Source of the DNA: Pseudomonas sp. PDNC002
Lineage (GTDB): Bacteria; Pseudomonadota; Gammaproteobacteria; Pseudomonadales; Pseudomonadaceae
Length of the DNA stretch: 64,000 bases
Assembly (NCBI RefSeq): GCF_016919445.1
Contig: NZ_CP070356.1
Span: forward strand, 3,008,001-3,072,000
Direction of reading: 5' to 3'
Of the stretch, positions 16,604 through 25,397 are shown piece after piece (the first letter of the stretch is position 1; the number at the start of each line of letters is the position of its first letter). The notes under the pieces were generated by a model. The model was not told the origin of the DNA. It ran no database searches and worked only from the letters and a program-made list of their open reading frames with translations. The translations under genes and the position numbers were made by a program.

Positions 16604-18187
16604 TCAACCGACGATCCGCTGGTGCAGTCGTTGAATGGCATCCTGGGCGGAGAGCGCGGCGCCCTCCTGCCAGCCGGGTATGAAGGAGGCGTGCTCGCCA
16701 GCCAGCAGGATGCGGCCGTCGATCTGGCACAGGTCGTTGTAGTGCTGCTGGCGCGTCTCTTCAGTCCACAGGCCATAGCAACCGTTGCTCCAGGGCACCC
16801 GGTGCCAGCCGACGGTGATGCCGTTGTCGAACTCTTCGTGGTATTGCGGGTGGATCTGCGCGCCGTACTCGAGAACCTTCTTCAGGCGCTCATCGGGCGT
16901 CATCGCGGTGAACTTGTAGGAGTCCGCGCCGAAGGTGTAGGCCGCCATCAGAACGCCCTTGCCCGGCCGGTTGATGCCTGCCATCGGGTAGCTGATGCGG
17001 TTGATCGGCAGGTTGGTGCGGGTGATGCCGCCGTAGATCCGGTCATCGTCCTCCCAGAAGCGCCGCTTGAACTGGATGCCGGCCTTGAAGGCGGTGTCGT
17101 AGGGCACGGCGGCGATGGCGGCTTTCATCTTGTCGCTGACGTTGATGTCGAGCTGGCTGAGGATCGACAGGGGCAGGGTGCAGATGCACCAGTCGGCGCT
17201 TGCGTGCAGCGTCTGTCCGGTCTGCAGGTCGGTGTAGGTGGCGGTTACGCCCTTGTCGGTCTGTTCGATCTTGCTGATCTTGGCATTGAAGTGCAGGACC
17301 GATTTCAGCTCGCGCTCGAAGGCCCTGGGCAGCATGTCCATGCCGCCGATGGGCTGGAACAGGGAGGTCTGGAACTCATACAGCTGACCCTGGGAGATCG
17401 CCGACCACATGCCCGACTTCAGCAGGTCTTCCAGCTTGAGCGGCGTGGAGTACTGCACCGCCGGCATCAGGCCGCCGCCAGGGGCGACCTCGTAGCCACG
17501 GCGGGAACTGGAGTCCGGCCCCTTGGCGTAGCGGTAGTTGTTGTCCAGTGCGCCGAAGTCTTTCAACGATTCCAGCAGCATCTGCTGGTCTTCCTTGGTC
17601 AGCGGGGAGTCCAGGTGCCCCTGGCCGACCACCTTCGCCAGCATCTCGGCGACGTTGCCCTGGTAGTCGCATTGCACATGGCGCAGCACTTGCGGTTTGC
17701 CGCCGAAGGAAGCGCTGTCATGGACGAAGGCGTTGTAGTTGGCCTGGAAGAACGGCTCGATGCCGACCCCCAGCTCCTTGTAGTAGTCCAGCATGGCGTA
17801 GTGGTTGTAGGGGATGCGCCACGGGCCGGGATTGATGTACTGGCCTTCGTCGAAGCGGCAGGTCTGCTTGATGCCGCTCAGCTCGGTGAATTCGTCGCCG
17901 CCACGGATCGTCCAGGCGCGTCCGCCGGCCTTGGCGTTGTATTCCAGTATCTGCACCTGGTAGCCAGCCTTGCGCAGTTCATAGGCCGACACCAGGCCGG
18001 CGATACCGGCGCCAAGAATCAGTACCTTGGCGCCCTTGGGGTTGCCCTGGAGCTTCATCGGGCCTTTGTAGGGCGGCACGGCGGCATAGCCGAGGCTGGT
18101 CATGGCCTGGTACAGCACGGCGCCTCCAGCGGCCATGCCGATCATGGACAGCAGTTTGCGCCGAGAAAGTTCAGCGGAGTTGGGCAT
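16604..18187 (-). CDS. Tat-exported flavin amine oxidase, L-amino-acid-oxidase-like
   Basis: The protein has 527 residues. A twin-arginine leader (SRRKLLSMIG, Arg9-Arg10, then a hydrophobic run) indicates folded export to the periplasm. The FAD site is LILGAGIAGL at 57-65, and the C-terminal FAD/aromatic motif is LAGEHASFIPGWQEGA near 500. GPWRIPYNH at 121-129 lines up with the GPMRxPxxH segment of L-amino-acid oxidases, in which the arginine binds the substrate carboxylate; this favours an amino acid over a simple amine. The product would be an imino acid. The adjacent cytochrome c and exported RidA genes fit an oxidase that does not rely on oxygen and whose imine product is hydrolysed. Plain monoamine oxidase remains possible. 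Confidence 0.85.
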   Translation of the reverse strand: MPNSAELSRRKLLSMIGMAAGGAVLYQAMTSLGYAAVPPYKGPMKLQGNPKGAKVLILGAGIAGLVSAYELRKAGYQVQILEYNAKAGGRAWTIRGGDEFTELSGIKQTCRFDEGQYINPGPWRIPYNHYAMLDYYKELGVGIEPFFQANYNAFVHDSASFGGKPQVLRHVQCDYQGNVAEMLAKVVGQGHLDSPLTKEDQQMLLESLKDFGALDNNYRYAKGPDSSSRRGYEVAPGGGLMPAVQYSTPLKLEDLLKSGMWSAISQGQLYEFQTSLFQPIGGMDMLPRAFERELKSVLHFNAKISKIEQTDKGVTATYTDLQTGQTLHASADWCICTLPLSILSQLDINVSDKMKAAIAAVPYDTAFKAGIQFKRRFWEDDDRIYGGITRTNLPINRISYPMAGINRPGKGVLMAAYTFGADSYKFTAMTPDERLKKVLEYGAQIHPQYHEEFDNGITVGWHRVPWSNGCYGLWTEETRQQHYNDLCQIDGRILLAGEHASFIPGWQEGAALSAQDAIQRLHQRIVG

Positions 18188-18219
18188 CTTGGGAGGTACT
18201 CGAGTGGGATTTGGACACA

Positions 18220-18240
18220 GCCACGATGGACATCCGTGGC
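18220..18240. promoter_or_regulatory. Dyad upstream of the amino-acid-oxidase operon, possible operator
   Basis: GCCACG (18220-18225) and CGTGGC (18235-18240) form an inverted repeat with a nine-base spacer, 33 bases before the start codon of the minus-strand operon. No regulator gene lies beside it, so the role is a guess. Within 18188-18614 I see no gene. The stretch holds this dyad and the flgF control region at its right end. Confidence 0.3.
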
Positions 18241-18520
18241 CACTCCCGGCGGGGCCGGTATCCCTTAATTAGCATCGTCCAATTCAGCAGGGCGCCGCTG
18301 AAGGAAGAAGGGGATTCGTCGGAACGAAGTCGAAGAAAAATCATACAGTTAACGTCCTTCAGTGTTGGAGGAATCCCCTGAAATCCGATCAGATCGGATC
18401 ACCTGCGAAAGGCTCTCTCGAATCCGCCTGCCGGTCATTGCCGGTGGCGGCAGTCCGTCGCCGCCGGACGGCCATTCCTGCGTTGCCTCCGTGCTTTGTT
18501 TTTCTGTATTTCCTTTGATA

Positions 18521-18532
18521 TCAATCGATTGA
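18521..18532. promoter_or_regulatory. Candidate FleQ box upstream of flgF
   Basis: TCAATCGATTGA is a perfect 12-base palindrome, very close to the published P. aeruginosa FleQ site core (TCAAT-N2-ATTGA). It ends 16 bases before the sigma-54 -24 element of flgF. Binding is not shown. Confidence 0.5.
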
Positions 18533-18548
18533 GATGAATTTGAGGAAG

Positions 18549-18564
18549 TGGCACAGGCCTTGCT
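18549..18564 (+). promoter_or_regulatory. Sigma-54 promoter of the flgFGHIJKL operon
   Basis: TGGCAC-AGGCC-TTGCT is a full consensus match, 50 bases before the flgF start. The upstream sequence CCTTTGATATCAATCGATT resembles that before flgB. Confidence 0.92.
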
Positions 18565-18614
18565 AAGTCCATTCCAGCACCGCCGGGAATCCGACCCGGC
18601 ACTGGAGGAATGCC

Positions 18615-19358
18615 TTGGACAGAATGCTGTATGTCGCCATGAGCGGCGCGAGCCAGAACACGAAGGCCATGCAGGCTCACGCCAACAACCTGGCGAACAT
18701 TTCCACGACCGGTTTCCGTCGCGACTTCGAACAGGCGCGCGCCATGCCGGTCTTTGGTGACAGCTTTCCGGCACGCGTCTTCGCCATGAGCGAGCGTCCC
18801 GCCACCGACTTCACCACCGGCGCCTTGCAGGAGACCGGCCGTGATCTCGACGTCGCCGCCAAGGGCGACGCCTGGATCGCCGTGCAGGCCCCGGACGGTG
18901 GCGAAGCCTACGTCCGCACCGGCAGCCTGGAAATCGACGCCCTCGGCCAGCTGCGCACCGGCGATGGTATGCCGGTCATGGGCAATGGCGGGCCGATCGC
19001 GGTTCCTCCGGAAGAGAAGATCGACATCGGCGACGACGGCACCATCACCATCCGCGGCCAGGGCAACAACCCCAACGCGCTGGCCACCATCGACCGCATC
19101 AAGCTCGTGTCTCCCGATCCGAAGCAGCTGGAGAAGGGCAGCGATGGCCTCATCCGCATGAAGTCCGGCCAGCCCGCACCGGGCGCCGACGCCAATGCCA
19201 GCGTGCAGTCCGGCGTGCTGGAAGCCAGCAACGTGAATGCCGTCGACGAGATGACCTCGATCCTGGCGCTGTCCCGCCAGTTCGAGCTGCACGTGAAGAT
19301 GATGCGCACCGCCGAGGATGACTCCCAGGCCATGGCGCGTGTTTTGCAATTCAGCTGA
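18615..19358 (+). CDS. flgF: Flagellar basal body rod protein FlgF
   Basis: The protein has 247 residues from a TTG start (MDRMLYVAMSGA), chosen because GGAGG lies six bases upstream and FlgF homologues begin MD[RK]xLYVAM. The N-terminal motif is HANNLANISTTGFRRDFEQ. The C-terminal signature is SGVLEASNVNAVDEMTSILA, then a helix ending ARVLQFS. FlgF is a proximal rod subunit. The operon it opens runs to flgL and starts at a sigma-54 site. Confidence 0.95.
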   Translation: MDRMLYVAMSGASQNTKAMQAHANNLANISTTGFRRDFEQARAMPVFGDSFPARVFAMSERPATDFTTGALQETGRDLDVAAKGDAWIAVQAPDGGEAYVRTGSLEIDALGQLRTGDGMPVMGNGGPIAVPPEEKIDIGDDGTITIRGQGNNPNALATIDRIKLVSPDPKQLEKGSDGLIRMKSGQPAPGADANASVQSGVLEASNVNAVDEMTSILALSRQFELHVKMMRTAEDDSQAMARVLQFS

Positions 19359-19414
19359 TAACTCCTGATTACCCATTCGAGGCGCCATGAATCCGGCGCC
19401 CGAGGAGAGAAAAC

Positions 19415-20200
19415 ATGCTTCCGGCACTTTGGGTCAGCAAGACAGGTCTGTCCGCCCAGGACATGAACCTGACGACCATCTCGAACAACCTGGCGAACGT
19501 CTCCACCACGGGCTTCAAGCGCGACCGCGCGGAATTCCAGGACCTGCTGTACCAGATCAAACGTCAGCCCGGCGCCAACTCCACCCAGGACAGCCAGCTG
19601 CCTTCGGGCCTGCAACTGGGTACCGGTGTGCGCATCGTCGGCACCCAGAAGAACTTCACCGCCGGCAGCCTGCAGACCACCGACAACCCGCTGGACATGG
19701 CCATCAATGGCCGTGGTTTCCTCCAGGTGCTGACTCCGGACGGCACCGTCGCCTACACCCGTGACGGCAGCTTCCACCTGAACTCCGACGGCCAGATCGT
19801 CACCTCCAACGGCAACGCCCTGGAGCCGGCCATCGTCGTACCGCCGGAAACCCAGACCTTCACCGTCGGCAACGACGGCACCGTCTCGGTGACCGTGGCC
19901 GGCAACGCCACGCCGCAGATCATCGGCAACATCCAGACCGCCGACTTCATCAACCCGGCGGGCCTGCAGGCGACCGGCAACAACCTGTTCCTGGAAACCG
20001 CCGCCAGCGGCGCGCCGCAAGTCGGCACTCCGGGCCTGAACGGCCTGGGCACCGTGCTGCAGAACACCCTGGAGAACTCCAACGTCAGCGTGGTGGAAGA
20101 GATGGTGAACATGATCACCACCCAGCGCGCCTACGAGATGAACTCCAAGGTGATTTCCACCGCGGACCAGATGCTCTCCTTCGTAACGCAGAACCTTTGA
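19415..20200 (+). CDS. flgG: Flagellar distal rod protein FlgG
   Basis: The 261-residue protein, the usual length, has the N-terminal motif TTISNNLANVSTTGFKRDRA. The FlgG-specific segment FQDLLYQIKRQPGANSTQ (near 45-62) stiffens the rod compared with the hook. The C-terminal signature is ENSNVSVVEEMVNMITTQR. It forms the long distal rod that crosses the periplasm. GAGGAGAG precedes the ATG. Confidence 0.96.
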   Translation: MLPALWVSKTGLSAQDMNLTTISNNLANVSTTGFKRDRAEFQDLLYQIKRQPGANSTQDSQLPSGLQLGTGVRIVGTQKNFTAGSLQTTDNPLDMAINGRGFLQVLTPDGTVAYTRDGSFHLNSDGQIVTSNGNALEPAIVVPPETQTFTVGNDGTVSVTVAGNATPQIIGNIQTADFINPAGLQATGNNLFLETAASGAPQVGTPGLNGLGTVLQNTLENSNVSVVEEMVNMITTQRAYEMNSKVISTADQMLSFVTQNL

Positions 20201-20258
20201 TTCACCTGGGCTTCGCCGCCCTGATCCCGTAGTCGCTCTCCCCGAGAGGTAGCTGTAG

Positions 20259-20951
20259 ATGAACCGTTCCCACCTCCTTCCGCTGCTGGCCATCGCCGCG
20301 TTGGCAGGGTGCGTGAGCCCTCCGCCCAAGCCGGATGATCCCTATTACGCTCCGGTGCTGCCGCGCACGCCTGCGCCGGTTGCCCAGAACAATGGGTCGA
20401 TCTACCAGGCCGGGTTCGAGAACAACCTCTACGGCGACCGCAAGGCGTTCCGCATTGGCGACATCATCACCATCACCCTCAACGAGAAGACCCAGGCCAG
20501 CAAGAAGGCCAGCTCCGACATCTCCAAGGACAGCAAGACCAAGATGGGCCTGACCTCGATGTTCGGCAGCGGCCTGACCACCAACAATCCGGTGGGCGGC
20601 GGCGACCTCAGCCTCAGCGCCGAATACGGCGGCTCGCGCGATGCCAAGGGCGATAGCCAGGCGGGGCAGAGCAACAGCCTGAGTGGCTCGGTCACCGTCA
20701 CCGTGGCGGACGTCATGCCCAACGGCATCCTCGCCGTGCGCGGCGAGAAGTGGATGACCCTGAATACCGGCAACGAGCTGGTTCGCATCGCCGGGCTGAT
20801 CCGCGCCGACGACATCGCCACCGACAACACCGTGCCGTCCACCCGCGTGGCCGATGCGCGCATCACCTACTCGGGCACCGGTGCGTTCGCCGATGCGAGC
20901 CAGCCGGGCTGGTTCGATCGCTTCTTCCTCAGCCCGCTGTTCCCGTTCTGA
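20259..20951 (+). CDS. flgH: Flagellar L-ring lipoprotein FlgH
   Basis: The 230-residue protein begins with a lipoprotein leader with lipobox LAGC (near residue 17). The FlgH core ([20 protein letters not shown]) begins near 68, and [10 protein letters not shown] lies near 160. It forms the outer membrane bushing around the rod. It ends three bases before the earliest possible flgI start. Confidence 0.95.
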   Translation: MNRSHLLPLLAIAALAGCVSPPPKPDDPYYAPVLPRTPAPVAQNNGSIYQAGFENNLYGDRKAFRIGDIITITLNEKTQASKKASSDISKDSKTKMGLTSMFGSGLTTNNPVGGGDLSLSAEYGGSRDAKGDSQAGQSNSLSGSVTVTVADVMPNGILAVRGEKWMTLNTGNELVRIAGLIRADDIATDNTVPSTRVADARITYSGTGAFADASQPGWFDRFFLSPLFPF

Positions 20952-20962
20952 GGGTGATGACG

Positions 20963-22108
20963 ATGATGGCCTCTGGAAAAACGTTGGTAGCGATCGCGGA
21001 CAAAGTCCGCTCCTACGTCATGGTGGTGTTCTGTGCAGTGGTCATGGTGCCGGTGGCGCAGGCTGAGCGGCTGAAAGACATCGCCACCATCCAGGGCGTG
21101 CGCAACAACCAGTTGATCGGCTACGGCCTGGTCGTCGGCCTCAATGGCTCCGGCGACCAGACCACCCAGACGCCGTTCACCCTGCAGACCTTCAACAACA
21201 TGCTGGCGCAGTTCGGCATCAAGGTGCCGGCGGGCTCGGGCAACGTGCAGCTGAAGAACGTCGCCGCGGTGTCCATCCACGCCGACCTGCCGCCGTTCGC
21301 CAAGCCGGGCCAGGTCATCGACATCACCGTGTCTTCCATCGGTAACGCCAAGAGCCTGCGCGGCGGCAGCCTGCTGATGACCCAGCTCAAGGGTATCGAC
21401 GGCCAGACCTACGCCATCGCCCAGGGCAACCTGGTGGTCGGCGGCTTCGACGCCGAAGGCCGCGACGGTTCGAAGATCACTGTCAACGTTCCGTCGGCCG
21501 GTCGCATTCCCGGTGGCGCCACCGTCGAGCGCGCGGTACCGAGTGGCTTCGACCAGGGCAACACCCTGACCCTGAACCTCAATCGCCCGGACTTCACCAC
21601 CGCCAAGCACATCGTCGACCGCATCAACGAACTGCTCGGCCCGGGTGTCGCCCAGGCCGTCGACGGTGGCTCGGTGCGTGTCAGCGCGCCGCTGGACCCG
21701 AACCAGCGCGTGGACTACATGTCCGTGCTGGAGAACCTCGACGTGCAGGCCGGCGAAGCCGTGGCCAAGGTCATCATCAACTCGCGCACCGGCACCATCG
21801 TGATCGGCCAGAACGTGCGCGTGTCGCCGGCCGCCGTGACCCACGGCAGCCTGACCGTGACCATCACCGAAGACCCCATCGTCAGCCAGCCCGGCCCGTT
21901 CTCCAACGGTCAGACCGCCGTGGTGCCGCGCTCGCGGGTGAATGCCGACCAGGAAGCCAAGCCGATGTTCAAGTTCGGCCCGGGCACCACGCTGGATGAA
22001 ATCGTACGCGCCGTTAACCAGGTGGGCGCCGCGCCCAGCGACCTGATGGCGATCCTCGAAGCCCTGAAACAGGCCGGCGCGCTGCAAGCCGACCTGATCG
22101 TGATCTGA
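20963..22108 (+). CDS. flgI: Flagellar P-ring protein FlgI with a REP-derived segment in its leader
   Basis: The protein has about 381 residues. The mature part starts at [20 protein letters not shown], typical of FlgI, and continues with [12 protein letters not shown] and the conserved C-terminal [15 protein letters not shown]. It assembles into the periplasmic P ring with help from FlgA. Several ATGs are clustered (20957, 20963, 20966); 20963 has the best spacing from GAGGG. The leader is odd: [10 protein letters not shown], then IADKVRSY encoded by a REP palindrome, then the hydrophobic [16 protein letters not shown]. Export probably still works because the hydrophobic core and AQA cleavage site remain. 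Confidence 0.93.
   Translation: MMASGKTLVAIADKVRSYVMVVFCAVVMVPVAQAERLKDIATIQGVRNNQLIGYGLVVGLNGSGDQTTQTPFTLQTFNNMLAQFGIKVPAGSGNVQLKNVAAVSIHADLPPFAKPGQVIDITVSSIGNAKSLRGGSLLMTQLKGIDGQTYAIAQGNLVVGGFDAEGRDGSKITVNVPSAGRIPGGATVERAVPSGFDQGNTLTLNLNRPDFTTAKHIVDRINELLGPGVAQAVDGGSVRVSAPLDPNQRVDYMSVLENLDVQAGEAVAKVIINSRTGTIVIGQNVRVSPAAVTHGSLTVTITEDPIVSQPGPFSNGQTAVVPRSRVNADQEAKPMFKFGPGTTLDEIVRAVNQVGAAPSDLMAILEALKQAGALQADLIVI
20993..21016 (+). repeat. REP palindrome inside the flgI coding sequence
   Basis: ATCGCGGACAAAGTCCGCTC plus CTAC matches the REP unit of the 9.2-10.6 kb array (copy at 9245) with one change (G to A). It is 24 bases, so it keeps frame and adds eight codons (IADKVRSY) to the FlgI leader. 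Confidence 0.9.
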
Positions 22109-22118
22109 GGACGTCGCC

Positions 22119-23366
22119 GTGGACGCCAAACTGCTTTCCGCCAGCACCAATGGTTCCAGCTCCGGGTCCTACACCGACCTCAATCGCCTGTCGGCGCTGA
22201 AGACCGGTTCGTCCCGCGATAGCGCAGGGAATATCCGCAAGGTCGCCCAGGAATTCGAATCGCTGTTCATGAACGAGATGCTGAAATCCATGCGCTCGGC
22301 CAACGAGGTGTTCGCCAAGGACAACCCGATGAACAGCGAGGCGGCCAAGCAGTACCAGGACATGTACGACCACCAGCTGTCCGTGTCCCTGGCGACCCAG
22401 GGCCACGGCATCGGCCTGGCCGACGTGCTGGTCAAGCAGATGGAGAAGATGCAGGGCGTGCGCCACACCGGCAACAACCCCTTCGCCCAGACCGGCGCGC
22501 AGGTGGCCGGCGATGCATCCCAGGCAGCGACTGCCAGCGTGGCGACCTCCGACCGGCAGAAGACCCGCAGCGTGTTTGCCTCCAACGGCAAGGCCTTGCC
22601 GCAACCCGAAGCTGGCCGAGACGATCGCCAGGCGCTGAATTCGCGCCGCCTTGCGCTGCCGGGCAAGCTCGCCCAGCGCATCGCCGCCGGCCTGGTGCCG
22701 GGCGCCGAGGCTGGCAATGCCGTGGCATCCACCGCCAATCAGCCGGCGCAGCTGGCCAGCAACGACTGGCGCGGCAGCCGCGCCTACACCCGGCAGATCG
22801 ACACCACCGTGCCGGTCACCGACGTGGATACCTCGTCGATTTCCACCAAGCCGGGCAAGTCGATGTTTGCCTCCGCCGACGACTTCATCAACACCATGCT
22901 GCCGATGGCCGAACGCGCGGCCAAGCGCATCGGCGTCGACCCCCGCTACCTGGTGGCCCAGGCCGCGCTGGAAACCGGCTGGGGCAAGAAGATGATCGCC
23001 CAGCGCGACGGCAGCAGCAGCCACAACCTGTTCGGCATCAAGAGCGGTTCGAGCTGGAAGGGCGATTCGGCCCGTGCGACCACCAGCGAGTACGAGAACG
23101 GCAAGCAGGTCAAGGAAGTGGCGTCGTTCCGCGCCTACAACTCCTTCGAGCAGAGCTTCCAGGATTACGTCAGCTTCCTGCAGAACAACGATCGCTATCA
23201 GGGCGCGCTGGATTCCGCCGCGCGCCCGGACCAATTCATGAAGGAGTTGCAACGCGCCGGCTACGCCACCGACCCGCAGTACGCACGGAAGGTGAACCAG
23301 ATCGCCAAGCAGATGCAGGTCTACCAGACCGTGGCGATGGCAGACGCCCCGACCCGCGCACTTTGA
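22119..23366 (+). CDS. flgJ: Flagellar rod cap and peptidoglycan hydrolase FlgJ
   Basis: The protein has 415 residues from a GTG start. The N-terminal rod-capping domain (about 35-130, with FESLFMNEMLKSMRSANEVF) is followed by a linker. The C-terminal glucosaminidase/muramidase domain (about 255-405) has the catalytic glutamate 285 in AALETGWGKK. It caps the rod during assembly and opens peptidoglycan locally. It starts 10 bases after flgI. Confidence 0.95.
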   Translation: MDAKLLSASTNGSSSGSYTDLNRLSALKTGSSRDSAGNIRKVAQEFESLFMNEMLKSMRSANEVFAKDNPMNSEAAKQYQDMYDHQLSVSLATQGHGIGLADVLVKQMEKMQGVRHTGNNPFAQTGAQVAGDASQAATASVATSDRQKTRSVFASNGKALPQPEAGRDDRQALNSRRLALPGKLAQRIAAGLVPGAEAGNAVASTANQPAQLASNDWRGSRAYTRQIDTTVPVTDVDTSSISTKPGKSMFASADDFINTMLPMAERAAKRIGVDPRYLVAQAALETGWGKKMIAQRDGSSSHNLFGIKSGSSWKGDSARATTSEYENGKQVKEVASFRAYNSFEQSFQDYVSFLQNNDRYQGALDSAARPDQFMKELQRAGYATDPQYARKVNQIAKQMQVYQTVAMADAPTRAL

Positions 23367-23389
23367 ATGGACTGCTCTAAGGAAAGCCC

Positions 23390-25387
23390 ATGAGCCTCTT
23401 ATCCATCGGACTGTCCGGCCTCAACGCCTCGCAAACGGCGCTGAGCACCACCGGCAACAACATCACCAACGTCAACACCGCTGGCTACACCCGCCAGCAG
23501 TCGGTGCAGGGGACCTCTGCCTCGCAGTTCGCCGGGCAGTACTACGTCGGTACCGGCACCACGGTGCAGGACGTTCGCCGGATGTACAGCGAGTTCCTGG
23601 CCAACCAGCTGCGCGGCGCGACCTCGGTGAACAGCGATGCGCAGACCTACCTGTCGCAGGTCAACCAGATCGATTCGCTGCTGTCCGATAGCACCACCGG
23701 CCTTTCCAAGGTGATGCAGAATTTCTTCGCCTCGCTGCAGACCGCCGCGGCCACGCCGACCGATGCCGCGTCCCGGCAACTGGTACTGACCCAGGCGGGC
23801 AACCTGGCGCAGCGCTTCAACTCCATCTCCACCCAGCTGGGCACCCAGAACAGCTACGTCAATACGCAGATGGACAGCCTGGCCGGACAGGTCAGCGACC
23901 TGGCCAAGACCGTCGCCCAGTACAACCAGGCGATCACCGCGGCCCAGGCCAGCGGCGCCAGCGTCAACGACCTGCTGGACAAGCGCGACCAGGCGGTGGT
24001 GCAACTGTCCGACATGGTCGGCGTCAGCGTGGTCAAGCAGGGCAGCAACTACAACCTCTACCTGGGGTCCGGCCAGCCGCTGGTGGTGGGCAGCAACGCC
24101 TCCACCCTGACCGCCGGACCGAGCGCCAACAACCCGTCGCAGTTCAGCCTGAGCCTGAGTTCCGGCAGCTCGACCATGGACGTCACCTCGGTGGTTACCG
24201 GCGGCCAGATGGGCGGCCTGCTGCGCTATCGCAGCGACGTGCTGGACAGCACCCAGAACGAACTGGGGCGCATGGCAGTCGTCCTCGCCGATACCTTCAA
24301 CAGCCAGCTGGCCCAGGGCCTGGACCTCAACGGCAACTTCGGCGCCCAGCTGTTCAAGGACATCAACGACGCCAGCGTCATCGGCAATCGCAGCCTGGCC
24401 AATACGCACAACACCGGGACCGGCAATCTCAACGTCAACATCACCGACAGCAGCGCGCTGACCACCAGCGACTACGAGGTGACCTTCACCTCCGCCACCG
24501 GCTACACCATCAAGCGTTCCTCCGATGGCACGGTGATGGGCACCGGCGATCTGAACGACAACCCGCCCAAGCAATTCGACGGGTTCAGCATCAGCAAGCA
24601 GAGCGTCGGCACGGTCCAGGCCGGTGACCGCTTCACCGTGATGCCCACGCGCACCGCGGCGGCCGACATCTCGGTGACCATGACCGACTCCAACCGCCTG
24701 GCCTTTGCCTCGGCGGTGACCGCCAGCACCACCACCGGCAACAAAGGCAGCGGCACCATCAGCGGCACCAGCCTGACCAGCAAGCTGGACGCCAGCAACA
24801 GCACCGCGATGGCCGCAGCGGTCAAGGCCGGCCTGCCGGTGAAACTGGTCTTCGACGCCGCCAGCGGCGGCACCCAGGGCTACACGATCTACGATTCGGC
24901 CGGCAACTCGCTGGGCACCGGCAACATCGTGCCGGGGCAGAGCAACGAACTCAGCATCACCGTGCCGGGCACGCCGCCGTTCACCTTCGAGACCACCATC
25001 GGTGGCTACCCGGGGAAGGGCGACAGTTTCTCCGTGGCCTTCAACAGCGATGGCGACGCCGACAACACCAACGCGCAGAAACTGATCGACCTGCAGACCG
25101 CCAAGACCGTTGGCAGCGGCACTGGCAGCGGCAGCGGAATGAGCCTGACCGGCGCCTACAGCAGCCTGACCGAAACCGTCGGCGCTACCGCCAACCAGGC
25201 CAAGCTGGACGCCACCGCCACCGAGGCGGTCCTGACCCAGGCGCAAGGCACCCGCGACTCGCTGTCGGCGGTGAACCTCGACGAAGAGGCCGCCAACCTG
25301 GTGAAGTTCCAGCAGTACTACACGGCCTCCGCGCAGATCATCAAGACCGCGCAGACGCTCTTCGACACTTTGATCAACAACATCTGA
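23390..25387 (+). CDS. flgK: Hook-associated protein 1, FlgK
   Basis: The 665-residue protein has the N-terminal motif GLSGLNASQTALSTTGNNIT, then NVNTAGYTRQQ, and a long coiled and variable central region. The C-terminal helix is VNLDEEAANLVKFQQYYTAS, then AQIIKTAQTLFDTLINNI. It is the first hook-filament junction protein, exported with FlgN. The length is close to that of other Pseudomonas FlgK proteins. AGGAAAGCCC precedes the ATG. Confidence 0.95.
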   Translation: MSLLSIGLSGLNASQTALSTTGNNITNVNTAGYTRQQSVQGTSASQFAGQYYVGTGTTVQDVRRMYSEFLANQLRGATSVNSDAQTYLSQVNQIDSLLSDSTTGLSKVMQNFFASLQTAAATPTDAASRQLVLTQAGNLAQRFNSISTQLGTQNSYVNTQMDSLAGQVSDLAKTVAQYNQAITAAQASGASVNDLLDKRDQAVVQLSDMVGVSVVKQGSNYNLYLGSGQPLVVGSNASTLTAGPSANNPSQFSLSLSSGSSTMDVTSVVTGGQMGGLLRYRSDVLDSTQNELGRMAVVLADTFNSQLAQGLDLNGNFGAQLFKDINDASVIGNRSLANTHNTGTGNLNVNITDSSALTTSDYEVTFTSATGYTIKRSSDGTVMGTGDLNDNPPKQFDGFSISKQSVGTVQAGDRFTVMPTRTAAADISVTMTDSNRLAFASAVTASTTTGNKGSGTISGTSLTSKLDASNSTAMAAAVKAGLPVKLVFDAASGGTQGYTIYDSAGNSLGTGNIVPGQSNELSITVPGTPPFTFETTIGGYPGKGDSFSVAFNSDGDADNTNAQKLIDLQTAKTVGSGTGSGSGMSLTGAYSSLTETVGATANQAKLDATATEAVLTQAQGTRDSLSAVNLDEEAANLVKFQQYYTASAQIIKTAQTLFDTLINNI

Positions 25388-25397
25388 GGAGGCTGAA

